Shown: in pieces, positions 24,302-35,289 of the stretch
Numbering within the stretch: position 1 is the stretch's first letter
Layout of the letters: the number at the start of each line of letters is the position of its first letter
NCBI RefSeq assembly: GCF_032062135.1
Contig: NC_092858.1
Coordinates: 162,102,106 to 162,166,105 of the forward strand
DNA length: 64,000 bases
Direction of reading: 5' to 3'
DNA from: Pyxicephalus adspersus
Lineage: Eukaryota; Chordata; Amphibia; Anura; Pyxicephalidae
The notes under the pieces: model-generated
What the model was told of the DNA's origin: nothing
Databases searched by the model: none
The model's input: only the letters and a program-made list of their open reading frames with translations
Translations under genes and position numbers: made by a program

Positions 24302-25790
24302 TGTAGAGGAGATCCAACTTTAGAGCTGAATGATGCTATATGCAGGTTAGACACCTAATTCGTAAAGTGAACTTGGACTTTTTAAATGTAGAGCAAAGCT
24401 TCAGGTTCAGCTATAGTTCACACAAACTCAATATTACCAGTTCTTATATGTAGTTACCACATTTGTTTTTTTTCAGGATTGCTTTTTTCCCTTTTTTATG
24501 TTTATCCTGCCAGTAATACATTTTATGTGCTAATGTAAGAATTCCTATTCACAGTATTGTACCTATGGAGGAGCAGCATTGTGACCCTTGATCAGGACTG
24601 GAAAAACTTTTACACCCAGCTTACACTTCATGCAAATACCACTAGACTTTATATGCCCTAAATGAAAAAAAGCAAGGTGGAGGGACCACCGAGCAAGGCA
24701 GGGGATATAGTCATCCAACACAACTGGAAGGGTCTGATGTGAAGGTTGCAATTTGAAGGGGCAATTTAGCTCAGCAATGGAGCAAAGATTCCACTAATGA
24801 GCTCCAAGACAAGTAAATATATTCTTTCACAGACATTTGCATTATTATTTTTAGAGAATAAAGTGACTTGTATTTTAAATGTAATGATAATATACCTTAA
24901 AATAGATTTTTGGCTGGCAGACATAGACACAATTAACAGACCTTCCTATAATCCCAGTAAAGCATGCAATATTGTAAATAAAATTTAAGATGAAAGTGTT
25001 CACTTGGTTTGGAATTACTCCCTAAAATGTACACAAAGGTGTAAATTCACCTAAAAGTAATTAAACAGATTTAAATAAAAACAAAATATCACCAAAATAA
25101 CCAAGCAGATGGAGCAATCCTAAATGACTCCACGTTTATTACTGTCAGCATGATGTATTGCCTTGTTTTTGTGGCCTATACCACATTCTGGGTAAAGTAT
25201 TTCTACAATTGATCTTTCTGCGCAGGACAGAGGACCTGAAAGTTCATGGTCTGCAAAGATTTGTAACAAACCCACCCAGTTTCAAATGAAGAACACATGT
25301 GTGCTTGTGTAGAAGTTGCCAAACAAAAGATAGACATTCTTTACGTTGTTTAATTAATTGTGATGGGTACCCATTCCATATAAAATTAACAAGCCAGCAA
25401 GTTTACTTTTCCATACATTTTTTTCATAACAATGAGTTATGTGCTCTTATGGTATACAGTAAGTTATGCAAAATGTAATGGGAGAGTGTGGGAAACGTCT
25501 CCTCCTAGTAAATTCCTGTACAGCATGAGTAAATAGAAGGTATCTACAATATGACTGCTTATTACAGAGGATTACATTTAAAGCGTACTGAGCCAAAACT
25601 TTTCTTGAGTTCAGGATACAGTAAGACAGGGATATTAACCTTATGTAGTTTTTTTGTTGTCTCCTTTCCCTACTGGATACATTTTTGATTTTTCCTTTTG
25701 ACCATTGTCCCCAAAATATGATTAAAGTGGAAAGCTACCCAGTACTTAATTGTTTAATACTATCCCCAAAGTCACAGATTATAGTTTGTT
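24302..25790. other. No gene or classified repeat
   Basis: AT-rich; short open frames only (24563-24751, 24797-24988), without domains. Confidence 0.4.
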
Positions 25791-26110
25791 AGCATTTGCC
25801 CTGCCCTTATTAATAGGGTATATCAGATAGTGAGAAAAAAGAGATGGGCTTGCGGCAAAAAACTTTAATACCAAATTGTTATACATAAGTCTAACAGAGA
25901 ACCACTATGCTATGTTCCAAATTAGACAGAGGTTTCCTATACAATGTTAGTACCTAATTTTTTCCATGTTAGGGAATGCACATGGGGTTGAACAAGTACA
26001 TCCAACAATTATCTCAAATTCCGACGCGTTTTGCTCATTTGAGCTTCCTCAGGGGATTATTTGAGACTGCATATTGTTTACCAAAGACACATAGGACTGA
26101 TTATAAACTG
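25791..26110 (-). mobile_element. Penelope-like remnant with hammerhead-like motif
   Basis: The minus strand at 26066-26012 carries the ordered words CCTGAGGAAGCTC, GAGCAAAACGCGTCGG and AATTTGAGA. The motif CTGANGA...GAAACGCGT is, to my knowledge, typical of the hammerhead ribozymes in Penelope-like elements. Here the conserved G of GAAAC is A. No reverse transcriptase frame is visible. The outer limits are approximate. Confidence 0.4.
26012..26066 (-). ncRNA. Hammerhead-ribozyme-like fold (probably inactive)
   Basis: On the minus strand: distal stem I TCTCAAA pairs with TTTGAGA (7 bp), an internal loop follows, then CC:GG next to the core, CTGAGGA (fits CUGANGA), stem II GCTC:GAGC with loop AAAT, AAAAC (canonical GAAAC), and a minimal stem III around ACGCGT before the putative cleavage C. 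An extra A lies between the CUGANGA core and stem II. The G-to-A change at the position of the catalytic G12 should abolish cleavage. The assignment is by eye. Confidence 0.35.
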
Positions 26111-26365
26111 CTGAGTAAAGAAGAATAAGAAGAAATTGAGTGTGCTGGGACAAAATTGTCCAATAAAAACAGAAAGATTTTTTACTGGTAGTTCACTTCC
26201 TTGACTAAAGAGTAGGTTCAATTTATTGTTGGATTTTGAGTATACTGTTAATGGAATAAGTTTCTCCAGTTTAAGAGTGCGTGTACTTTATTAGATTGAA
26301 ATTTCAATATTTTTGGATCAAGCTGCAGCCGCAGCTTAGTCTACCAGCAAAAACCCCTTCATATA

Positions 26366-26682
26366 TGGATAATGACCTCTTTGCCTCGGCTTGATAACTC
26401 TGTCCATGGTAGTATTGTATATTGCATTAGCTTGATCTATTGGTATCTGTGTCTTATTTTAGTATATAAGGTAATAGAATTTGCATTCATCTATATCCGT
26501 GTTTCTCAACCGGGGTTCCTCCACTGGTTGCTAAGGATTCCTTGAGCAATGAGCAATTTGTGCCTCTCAGGTCAGTTTAAATGATGCAAATGATCTTTTT
26601 GACTATTTGTAAGGGTGAAATTCATACCACTGGCCAGTATATTAAAATGCATTTATGCAGTTGAGCACCATACTAATGTACT
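26366..26682 (+). repeat. 317-bp segment duplicated at 62026-62342 (copy 1)
   Basis: Starts TGGATAATGACCTC and ends CATACTAATGTACT. It is co-linear with 62026-62342 without net length change, and I count about 14 mismatches. The first 131 bp are flanking sequence of a hAT family A insertion, and the remaining 186 bp (from 26497) are the 5' part of that hAT. The hAT is cut off at 26682, so this copy is the truncated one. Confidence 0.85.
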
Positions 26683-28486
26683 TTATGCATTATGTCCCGG
26701 GTTATCTCTGTGTACTAGATAGCGTCACTTCAAATAAGTTCTTAAAGTAGTGATAAGAGACCAAGAAATAGGATCTTGAACATTGAAGAAAGAGGTCTTG
26801 ATGATACATAAGATAAGAGACTGATCTTTCAGTACAGTGTAATGTTGATACAAAACTGTTTAGTAATTTGTTCTTGTTTGAGCTATAGAATCCAGAAGTG
26901 ATCTGCAAAGCAGGGCTTCAGCTTCCAGCCAAAGGAGTGGAAAACTTTCTAGGCAAAATGGTGCCCAATGCAAGCAATATAATTGTAGCAGCTTTGGCCT
27001 TCCTATCTTTCCTATTGACTTCAATAAAAATTGCAATAGGTACAGAAGAAACCTCCCTTCTCCGTATTCACATTTCCGATGCATGGATTCTTCCAATAAG
27101 TCAATCCTTTCTTGTGACGGGACTAACAAGTGCACAGATTTAAACAGCTATGCTATTTCCCTGGTTTATAAAGTTTTAGCTGGGACCCCTGGTCATCCTC
27201 CAGGCACAACTTTCTGGTCTGGAGTTGACTTGTGGGTGATAAAACCCATTAAATATAGGGAAATCTCTCTCTACTGATGAAAATTTTGTGAAGGAGTCAA
27301 TCTTCTAGGCTGGAGTGGTGACGAGTCACTGCTGTTATTCACTCACTTGTGTGTATGTGTAAATCCCAGCTTCAGCTACTAAGCTCTGTAAACAGGAGTA
27401 CCTGGGAAACTCTTAAAAAAAACCTCCATTTGTGGAGGTAATACGACAGTGCCCAATATTCCTATTTATTTTTTTCATATTCTCATAATATTCACGAATG
27501 TACACAATCCTTATACAATCATTAATTCAATAGAAAGTGAGGTTTGCAAAATTCTCCTTCAACTGTTTCTGTTTGCAGTGTTGCTTACTTTATTCCTTTC
27601 CTGCCCCTCTCCCCCTAACTACTAATTTTCTCCAAAATGTGGCTAGACCCTCAACATTCTCCTTGCTACTATCTGGTCTGTGTGTGTTTGGGCACTGGTG
27701 CCCATACTAAAATGTTTCTAATGGCTGATCAGAATTCCCTTGTAGGATATGGATGAACCAGAATTTGCCTCCAATGCATAGGAATTTGCATTTCATGCAT
27801 TTTACAATCTAAAGAGATTCCACCTTCACACATTCATCCCATTTTATTATCTGAAATAACTAACATACTTCTTCTTGATCTTTTTTCTTTCAAATAATGG
27901 AGGCTCTAATCTAATTTTAAGTGCTGATGTGTAGTTAAAGACTAGTTCAACGAGCTCCAGAGATAATTAAAAGAACATAGAAAATGCTGAGGGAAATAGA
28001 AAGCAGGCGTGCTGTACAGGTGAGAGGTGAGGGCGGCGAGATGCTGTGAGGAAGGAACATCACATCATCAAATAATATATCAAAGCCCCTCAATACGGAC
28101 AGACATGATGAATAAAATGTTTTATTGTACAAAGAGTAATCTGAGTTTCAAAGGGAGCAATGTGAAGACACAGAGTGCATACTTATACGTGTAATTTCCA
28201 GCAGCTGATTTGGAATGCAAGTATACACAGAAGTTTAGTTCCACTTTAAGTCTCATAGGAATGGATCCAGATTCTGACCAATCTAACCCTAAATGTGCCT
28301 TCAAAACCTTGAGGGTCAAACTACTCCCTTGATGCCAAGAGCTATGGATTCGCTCCTGGGAATGTAATACAAAATATATAGGAATGTAACACCACATCAT
28401 GTCTTTTCCAGGGTTTTTTTTACCAACTTATGTTTCCTTTAACAGTCAAAAAATATATTTTGTGCTGTTGTAAACAGCAATATAAC
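26683..28486. other. No gene or classified repeat
   Basis: Includes a less AT-rich part at about 26880-27280, where frames overlap on both strands (up to 91 codons); I see no domain or consistent splice signals. About 27980-28060 is purine-rich. Near 28240 lies the word AGTTCCACTTTAAG shared with 23.9 and 47.8 kb. Confidence 0.4.
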
Positions 28487-28978
28487 TGTCACAGATCCCC
28501 GCAAGTCTAGGGCATCTGGCCCAACCACCTTGCAATCCGCAGCTGCCAGCACCAACTCTGCTTCAGGATCCAACTCTCTGCACAGTTCCTGGCCCAGGTC
28601 ATGTGACTCTCAATCAGCTGCTCCCTTGCCTCAGAGGACTAGAGTGTTCGGCAGACACACTCCATCTGCTGGCAGGCATGTGAACAACATCTGGGACTGT
28701 CTTGTCACCAGCACCCCCTTTGCTGGTGGGTTTGGAATCTGTGGCCTACATCACCCATACTTATCACATGACATCCCCTTTTTAAGGAAGTGGCTGGCAA
28801 CAGGAATTTACCTGTACAAGGAGTTCCTTGTGGTTCTGCTTCTAGGTTTCTACTGCTTCACTTTGTGTGTTCTGTTTCTGATCTATCCGTGTACCTGTAT
28901 CCTGCCTTGTTTCCTGACTACTCCTGATTTTTGCCTGCCCTGACCTTTGGCTTGTTCAAATATTCTTTGGCTGTGACA
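28487..28978 (+). mobile_element. Solo LTR, 492 bp, with 5-bp target duplication
   Basis: Begins TGTCACAG and ends CTGTGACA (LTR-type TG...CA with an 8-bp inverted pair), with the identical 5-mer ATAAC on each side (28482-28486 and 28979-28983). The interior is C/T-rich with CCTGACTACTCC and GCCTGCCCTGACC words, common in amphibian Gypsy-type LTRs as I recall. No internal retroelement sequence follows, so recombination has left a solo LTR. The 137-codon frame within it (28530-28943) is not a gene. Confidence 0.8.
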
Positions 28979-28983
28979 ATAAC

Positions 28984-29387
28984 TCTCATTTGCCCAATGG
29001 CTATAGCTTAGTCAGATGAGTGGTTCCACTTGAAGAGTATAGGAGCAAGAAGGGCTTTATTGAAGAAAGGGACAGGTGATGTCTACTCTGCAATAAGCAT
29101 TCTTATGATCACTGTTTCTTCTCTTCGAGAACCCTAATTTCTCTTCGAAATTAGGGATACCTGGCACATTCTGGGCTCCTCTGTGTGTGCTACTAAATGA
29201 ACTCCTGCATGCCTGCATGAAAGTTACGTCATTCTTTCCCATTCAATCAAGACTGCAGAAGATCAGAACATGAATACAAAGAGGGAAAAAGCTGGAGGCA
29301 CCTGTGATGGAACTGGAATAAGTGAACATTTATTGGGTTAGTCATGCTTTAAAGGTGGTTTTCTAGAAGTTTACAACTTTGAAAATA
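28984..29387. other. No gene; one short perfect hairpin
   Basis: Contains a 9-bp perfect hairpin (CCCTAATTT at 29132-29140, loop CTCTTCG, AAATTAGGG at 29148-29156). Otherwise featureless. It may include a decayed partial unit of the following tandem repeat near 29350. Confidence 0.4.
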
Positions 29388-30835
29388 TGAAGAAACCTCC
29401 AAGCTCTCTAATTAACCTCCCTGGTGGTGTTCCCGAGTGTGGCTTGAGTTAATTTTCAGTGCCAAAAACGGTAACCCCGAGCCACATTTGGGGTACCATT
29501 ATAAAGGACTTGCCTGGTCCCAACGAGCCTGCCGTGTCCCCTGGCGATGTCCGGCCATCATCTGTGTCCCCTGACCTCACGTCTTAGGCATGATCACTGG
29601 GACATGTGAGCCTGCAGGGGCATGACTGTTTGGGAAATTTAAACAGAAACAAACAACTTTGACATTCAACAATACTGATATAATCAGACCGCTAGGAGCT
29701 GAATTGTCTTCTTTTTATGCAGGAGTTTAGCAAGTGATGTAGTTGTGTTGCAGTTTTCAGGCAGTGCATGCTGTATCTCATGGATGGTACACTGGAAAGT
29801 TTCAAGTCTCTGATTTGACTTTTTGGGTTTCAGACATAAATAGATTGGATTGGTTGGTACAACTCATGTTGTGTGTAGGGACAATTGATCCAATCTGATA
29901 ATAATTTCACTCACTTTCTATTTAAAAAAAAAAAGATTGCAAGGGCAGAATATTGGACACCTGTGTCTAGTGATAAACAGCAATATAACTCTCATTCCCC
30001 CATTGGCTAAGAACTTGTTCTGATTGGTGGTTAAACATGGGGTTTCCTAGCCTTTCCCTACTTATAAAATGTGAAGAAACCTCCAAGCTCTCTAAATAAT
30101 ACTAAAAAAAAATAACGTGGCTGAATTTTCTTCTTTTTCTGCTGCTTTATAACATGTAGTGCAGTTGTTTTGCAGTTTTCAGGCAGTGCTGAGACACTGC
30201 ATGCCAGATTTCATGGGGATAGACTGGTTGGGTTTTGGAATGGATACATTGGATGGGTTGGTAAAGTTTACATGTCATGTTGTGTGTAGTAACAATTGAT
30301 CAAATCTAATCATATTTCCACTCACTTTCTTTTTAGGAAACACGATTGGAAGGGCAAGATATTGGCCTCGAGTGTCTAGAGTTATATTGCTAATTTTCCC
30401 AATAGCTATGTACTTCTGATCCAAAAGTCGTTAGCCATTGGTTGTGATCAGTGGTAAAACATGTGGTTTCCTATCAAGGAATTTGTATAGGAACTTTCAA
30501 GTGCTTATAACTGCAATTGCTTAAAAAGACCTAATTCCCAGGCTAGTCGTACATTTGTATTGAAGTTTTTGGCATTGCTGAGACAATAGATGAGTCTTAG
30601 GCTGCTCAAATGCCTCCATAGATTTGTTGGACTTCAGATAGGGAAAGAATGGATGGGTTTGTATACAAGTCATGTTGTGTATACAAACAATTGATCAAAT
30701 GCATTTTTAATTCCGCTCACTTTTTATTGAAAAAGCAGAATATTGTACACGTGTCCACTGTTTTGCCACTTCTAATTCACAACTACTAATACAATACCTA
30801 CTAATCAGAAAATCATTTGGCCTAGATGGTTGAAA
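29388..30835 (+). repeat. Three-unit tandem repeat, ~400-bp period
   Basis: The landmark CATGTTGTGTGTAG...ACAATTGATC occurs at 29865, 30276 and 30671 (as CATGTTGTGTATAC in the last). Before it each unit has TTTTCAGGCAGTGC or its variant and a GGATTGG/GGATGGG block. After it come CACTCACTTTCTNTTTA, a GGGCAGAATATTGG-type word and CCATTGG. GAAGAAACCTCCAAGCTCTC starts units 1 and 2. The third unit is the most diverged. The units have no coding frame. This is either a local duplication or an array inside an unknown element. Confidence 0.75.
29416..29688 (+). mobile_element. Insertion splitting unit 1 of the tandem repeat
   Basis: Unit 1 is about 260 bp longer than unit 2 between the words CAAGCTCTCTAA and GCTGAATTNTCTTC. 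The extra part is GC-richer and contains an inverted pair around CCCGAGTGTGGCT and GAGCCACATTTGGGG, a motif known from dispersed anuran repeats. Exact ends are uncertain by some 15 bp. Confidence 0.6.
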
Positions 30836-31656
30836 AATCCATTCATGTGTACTAGTTCTGAGCCTTTTTCAGATCCCCAACTTTATTTAACAAAGTGACA
30901 GTTGCACTTTGACTTTAATTACAGTTTCAAAGGCACACAAATTTCCTAAATCTTTATTTTTTTTTAATGCAACAGGAAGATATACTTTTTTGGATTACCA
31001 ACATTATTATTTTTCCATTGGCATATATTTTGCTTAGTATTTGAAATTCCATTTTCATACAATTCTTGCATTATTTTCTCTCTACATCATTTTTGTCAGT
31101 TTGTTTTTCTAAGGTTGGAGTAAAAATTGAATTAAAAAAAAATATAAACACTATAAATAATTCATCCTCGATTTCCACTGAAAACAAAGAAGGAATTATA
31201 AATCTTTTTTATGACTTTATGTCCTGCTCTGACAGAGCCTATCTTTTTGACATTTTTGTTTAAATAAAGTGAGAGATTTTTCATGTTAAATTATTTGTAA
31301 GAGCTTTGTGGCATTTTTCTATTTGTAAAATTGAAATGCCGTCACCAATAACTTAATTCATAATTCTAATAAGGGATTTAATTTATTTAAGTGTCTCTGA
31401 GCTCCTAAATTCCTGAGCTTAGAGAGCTGATTCTCAGCCAGAGATTTGTGTACTTTAAGAGGTGCTTTAGCTTTTTATAGCATGTCATCATCGTCATCGG
31501 TGTTACAGAAAATATTAAATCAAGAATAAAACAGATATTAGTTAGTATCTAAGGTTTTTTAAAGACATAATAGAGTCCCTGGATTTAACATAGAAGCACA
31601 ATTAGGGAGGACTTTTAATATTGTATGCCTTGTCAATATGTGTATTTATACCAAGG
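30836..31656. other. No gene or classified repeat
   Basis: Very AT-rich; nothing recognised. Confidence 0.4.
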
Positions 31657-31658
31657 TA

Positions 31659-32129
31659 CAGTGGTACCTTGGTATAAGTCCTTAATCTGTTCCAGATCCT
31701 TGGACATAAACCAAACAGGTCTTATATCAAACAATTTTTTCCCAAAAGTACTAAAAGGAAACTGAATAATCCGTTCCCATGAAGAAAAAATCCTATTGTT
31801 ATTGGCATATTATACAGTGTGATGGGGTTGTATAGAATATTGTGAACACTGCTTATTACTAAAATACATAAATACAAAAGCAATTAGATGAAATAAATGA
31901 AAATTTAACCTCACTTTACCTTGCAGAGAAAAGTTGAGTGCCTACTAGGATGGTGAGAGGTATATAAGGGTAGCGTGTGGTGTTATGACTCATTTTGACC
32001 CATACAAGTTCTAGCACAAAGGTTGTATACCAAGCAAAGGTTGTATACCAAGCAAGACTTTTCGTGTCCAAACAGGACTCATACCAAGTTGGACTTATTC
32101 CAAAGCAGACTTATACCGAGGTACCACTG
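31659..32129 (+). mobile_element. Tc1/mariner-superfamily MITE
   Basis: Terminal inverted repeats CAGTGGTACCTTGGTATAAG and CTTATACCGAGGTACCACTG with TA on both sides (31657-31658 and 32130-32131). It is 471 bp with no transposase frame. An 18-bp direct repeat AAAGGTTGTATACCAAGC (32018-32035 and 32036-32053) lies near the right end. The termini resemble pogo/Tigger-type or mariner elements. Confidence 0.85.

Positions 32130-32131
<2 letters not shown>

Positions 32132-32183
<52 letters not shown>
32132..32183. repeat. Long AT microsatellite
   Basis: About 22 uninterrupted AT units directly after the right end of the Tc1/mariner element. Confidence 0.95.
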
Positions 32184-32186
<3 letters not shown>

Positions 32187-34149
32187 GGAAATAGTTAAAA
32201 CTTGTGTATTCATTGTAAAATCAGACATTCAGTAACACTATGTGGGAAGGGTGGTTGGTTGGTGGTTTTAGGTGGTTTAAATAAATATGGAATCCCCATT
32301 GATTGCCTATCTCTTTGGCCAGATGGAGTCTAATAAAAAAAGGTTCAAGTTAGCTGAAGTGGGTATATATCTAAATACCACTTTGCCAGTTAATTTCGTA
32401 AATTTGTGACCTATGACCTCTTCTGTATTTACATGTAGTCCAAATGGAAGGCAAGATGTGGGGCAATTGCAGATTGTCTGTAGATTTGCAGGCTCCTTAA
32501 ACTTGGTTCCATGTTCATTAAGCTATATGGCAAGTGGGCCACAGGAATATGGTAATGTCTGTACAAATGTTATTAGGTAAACCAGCTCTAGGTATGAATT
32601 TTAGGGTTACCCAGAGTTGGCCTTCATGCAGCAGGCACCAGCGATACAACTTACTTTTACAGAGTAGCATACCTCCTCCAAACCCGCTGAAAAAAGGCTA
32701 TATTACTGAATAAAGGTGAACTGACAAATACTTCCCCATATTTCAAAGTGCACAGTGCCCAAGCTTCTTATTATCAGGCTTAAGCATTGCCAAGTTGGGG
32801 TGGTAATGTTAGCCCAATGCAAATACAAATAATAGATAAAAAATATTAATAGTATATATTTGCATAGAATTTTGGGTGGCTCTGCAGGGAGGTATCTTCT
32901 TTGAGCATCTCCATGTGTGGCTTCGACTCTCTTTGATTTGTGGATATCTCTGGTCATGAGAAAAAATATAAGCATAGATGGAGTCCTCAGTCCCTTCTAA
33001 GTAGTTGGTAAATAAGTAAGTGCTGCAGGGTTGATTTCCAGGTTACCCTAGCATACGGAAATACGGCATGGATTCTTCATATGGAGTATATATTGACATT
33101 TCTGCCAAGGTCGGACGTGGCCCTCTGTTAGCCTTTAAAGATATTGGCTATAATCTGCTTTCTCTTCATACGTTTTATAGTAAATCATCCTTTTCATTAT
33201 AGATATTAGAAGCAAATACTCTCTTAGGCGATTTTCGGTTTTCTGGGACATTTCTGCTTATTAAAGGCTTGTGAAGAAATGAAAAGAGACCCATTTACAT
33301 TATGAGGTCACATTCTATCAGACTTTAAATAGCCAAGAACTCTATTTCATTTTTGAGTGGGAAAAGAGAACATTATGTCATGACTTCCCAATAAAATCTT
33401 TATTTTCGGTTAACCTGTCCAAACATTTCACAACAGGAAGCAATAAAATATAATTTACCCAATATAAGAGTGAAGCTATGTGTACACACATGCAAAAACA
33501 AGCTATACCTGCCTTAAAATACATTTGAAAGGGACACCAGTACTTTTTTATGTTTTCTCCACACATTTTATAGAGAACCATTCACCGGTGTGTTTTTGTT
33601 ATAATTTGAATCTCCACCTTTAAATCACTGTAATAGTGCAGTCGAATTTCACAAGGTTAATATTTATAAAGCAGTGAATCTGACATTTACTGGAACATTG
33701 TCTGGTGGATAATCTTCCCATTCTATTTGTTTCAATGGCAGTAATTGATTCTCCAACAGAGAGAGGTTTCAGTTAATGTTAAATTCACAGATTTATAAAC
33801 GGATCCCATAGCAATTGTATCTATTTGTATTCTCCTCTAGTCAGGGAAGAAGAATCAGGCTCTGAGACCATTTTATAACAGTCACTGTTGCCCCGAACAG
33901 CTGTGGTCCACATTTTAAAAATAAAGAGCTCTAGTTAGGCAAGTTGGAGTGCTGTTGACATTGCTTTTCATCTTATGATATCTATATGGCAACGCCTTCC
34001 TATGTCTGGTTACTTCAACATAATGATCTTTTTCCAGATGTAGTGCCCCAGAATACGTTATTGCATTGCACTTGGTAGGCTGTAGTAGAAGCCCTGTAGC
34101 AGAGTAACAATGCAGATAAACATTCGGGAGACAGGGACATAAACACTGA
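32184..34149. other. No gene or classified repeat
   Basis: Mostly AT-rich. Frames at 32703-32975, 33378-33581 and 33915-34199 (minus) are 67-94 codons without recognisable domains. About 33220-33390 is non-repetitive and could be conserved non-coding sequence, which cannot be judged from one genome. Confidence 0.4.
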
Positions 34150-34323
34150 GCTTGATTTATTAAAGCCAGCAAACCTGGATTGGATTTCTTCAAAGTCATT
34201 TGCTATTTCCTAGCAAATGTTTTTAAACCTGGACCAGATCCATGCTAGTTTTGCTGGATCACCTAGCTTCACTGATGAAAGTGTATCTTCTCCAGCCTTT
34301 GAGAGCTTTAATAAATCAATCCC
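34150..34323 (+). mobile_element. Palindromic MITE (family B), left arm deleted
   Basis: Keeps the outer GCTTGATTTATTAAAG, then jumps to CCAGCAAACCTGGATTGG, losing the left GGATACAC block. The right arm is intact (TTCACTGATGAAAGTGTATC, then GAGCTTTAATAAATCA). Confidence 0.75.
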
Positions 34324-34622
34324 AATATATCTCTAATATAGGACTTTGCAAATAAAATTTCAAATTTCAAAATCATATCTTAGAACTTGGAGTAGATTTA
34401 GATTAATTGGAAGAAAATATCTTTGAATACGAATGGTGCAATAAGGTACTAAGCAACTGTAAAGCCATGCAATGTTACATAGAAAACATTTGGAGAGATG
34501 TGGGCTGTTTGGAGGATATGTTTAAAGGATTTTATCCTGTCCTAACTTGTTGATCAAATTGTATTGCATTTTTAGGAACATCACACCTTTGTGGGCATAT
34601 AAGTTTAATTAAATAGTTTATA
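34324..34622. other. No gene or classified repeat
   Basis: AT-rich, nothing recognised. Confidence 0.4.
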
Positions 34623-34630
34623 GTCTATGG

Positions 34631-35082
34631 CAGGGGTAGGCAGACTCCGGTCTTTAGGCCAGATAAAGCCTAGCCAGTAGTCTGTTCTGGCCTAATGCCG
34701 GCAGAGGTCGGCAACCCGTGGCTCATGAGCCGCATGCGGCTTTTGAGCCTCCTTGTTATGCCTCCCTTCCCTGTTTACCGCAGTTAACACTTCCGCTGCC
34801 GGGGTAAGACGACACTGCCTCTCCTCCGTATGCATTGCAGAGGAGAGGGATTTTCTTTCAGGGGCTTTCCCTCTCCTCCGTATACATTGTGGAGGAGAGG
34901 GATTTCCCTTCAGGGGCGTTCCCTCTCCTGTGTATGTATTGTAGGGGAGAGGGATTTCCCTTCAGGGGCGTTCTTGGTGGGGGGCAGAGTCATCAGCACG
35001 GGACTTGAGAGAGAGTCCAACCTAGTGTGCCTTCTTGACCTCCTAAAATGGCCTAGTAGCCAAAAACGTTTGCTGATCCCTG
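34631..35082 (+). mobile_element. Composite hAT element with perfect 8-bp target duplication
   Basis: Starts CAGGGGTAGGCAGACTCC and ends AACGTTTGCTGATCCCTG, with identical GTCTATGG at 34623-34630 and 35083-35090. At 34702 a second hAT-type terminus, CAGAGGTCGGCAACCCG, appears inside, related to the ends of the 11.3 and 52.2 kb elements. Its other end is not visible, so a nested insertion with later deletion is likely. The interior holds the 52-bp tandem units listed next. Confidence 0.8.
34819..34974 (+). repeat. 52-bp tandem repeat, three units
   Basis: Units start at 34819, 34871 and 34923 with CTCTCCTCCGTATGCATTG, CTCTCCTCCGTATACATTG and CTCTCCTGTGTATGTATTG, each followed by GGAGAGGGATTTTCTTTC-type sequence and CAGGGGC. 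Units two and three are closest to each other. The repeat lies wholly inside the hAT element and explains the overlapping frames at 34753-35171. Confidence 0.9.
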
Positions 35083-35289
35083 GTCTATGGGAACCCAACC
35101 ACAAGCTCTCTTTACCTCAAGATCTCCAAATATTATGTTATTTATTTATATTTGCTACCTACCTTTTTTAAGGTATCTTTATGCCGAGTTGATGATAGGT
35201 ATTTTTTATTCTTCTCTGTGGACTGGGTGTCCTCAATTATGGAGAGCCACAACTAATAGGATATCATATTCATATTTTTTTGTGTAGAG

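Noticed and set aside
28530..28943. 137-codon open frame
   Set aside because: Lies entirely inside the solo LTR and matches no retroelement protein. C/T-rich LTRs have few stops.
29132..29156. Short perfect hairpin as a terminator or small RNA precursor
   Set aside because: Only 9 bp with a 7-nt loop. Such hairpins are expected by chance in 64 kb, and factor-independent terminators do not apply to a vertebrate genome.
34753..35171. Overlapping frames of 63-113 codons
   Set aside because: Caused by the 52-bp tandem units inside the composite hAT.
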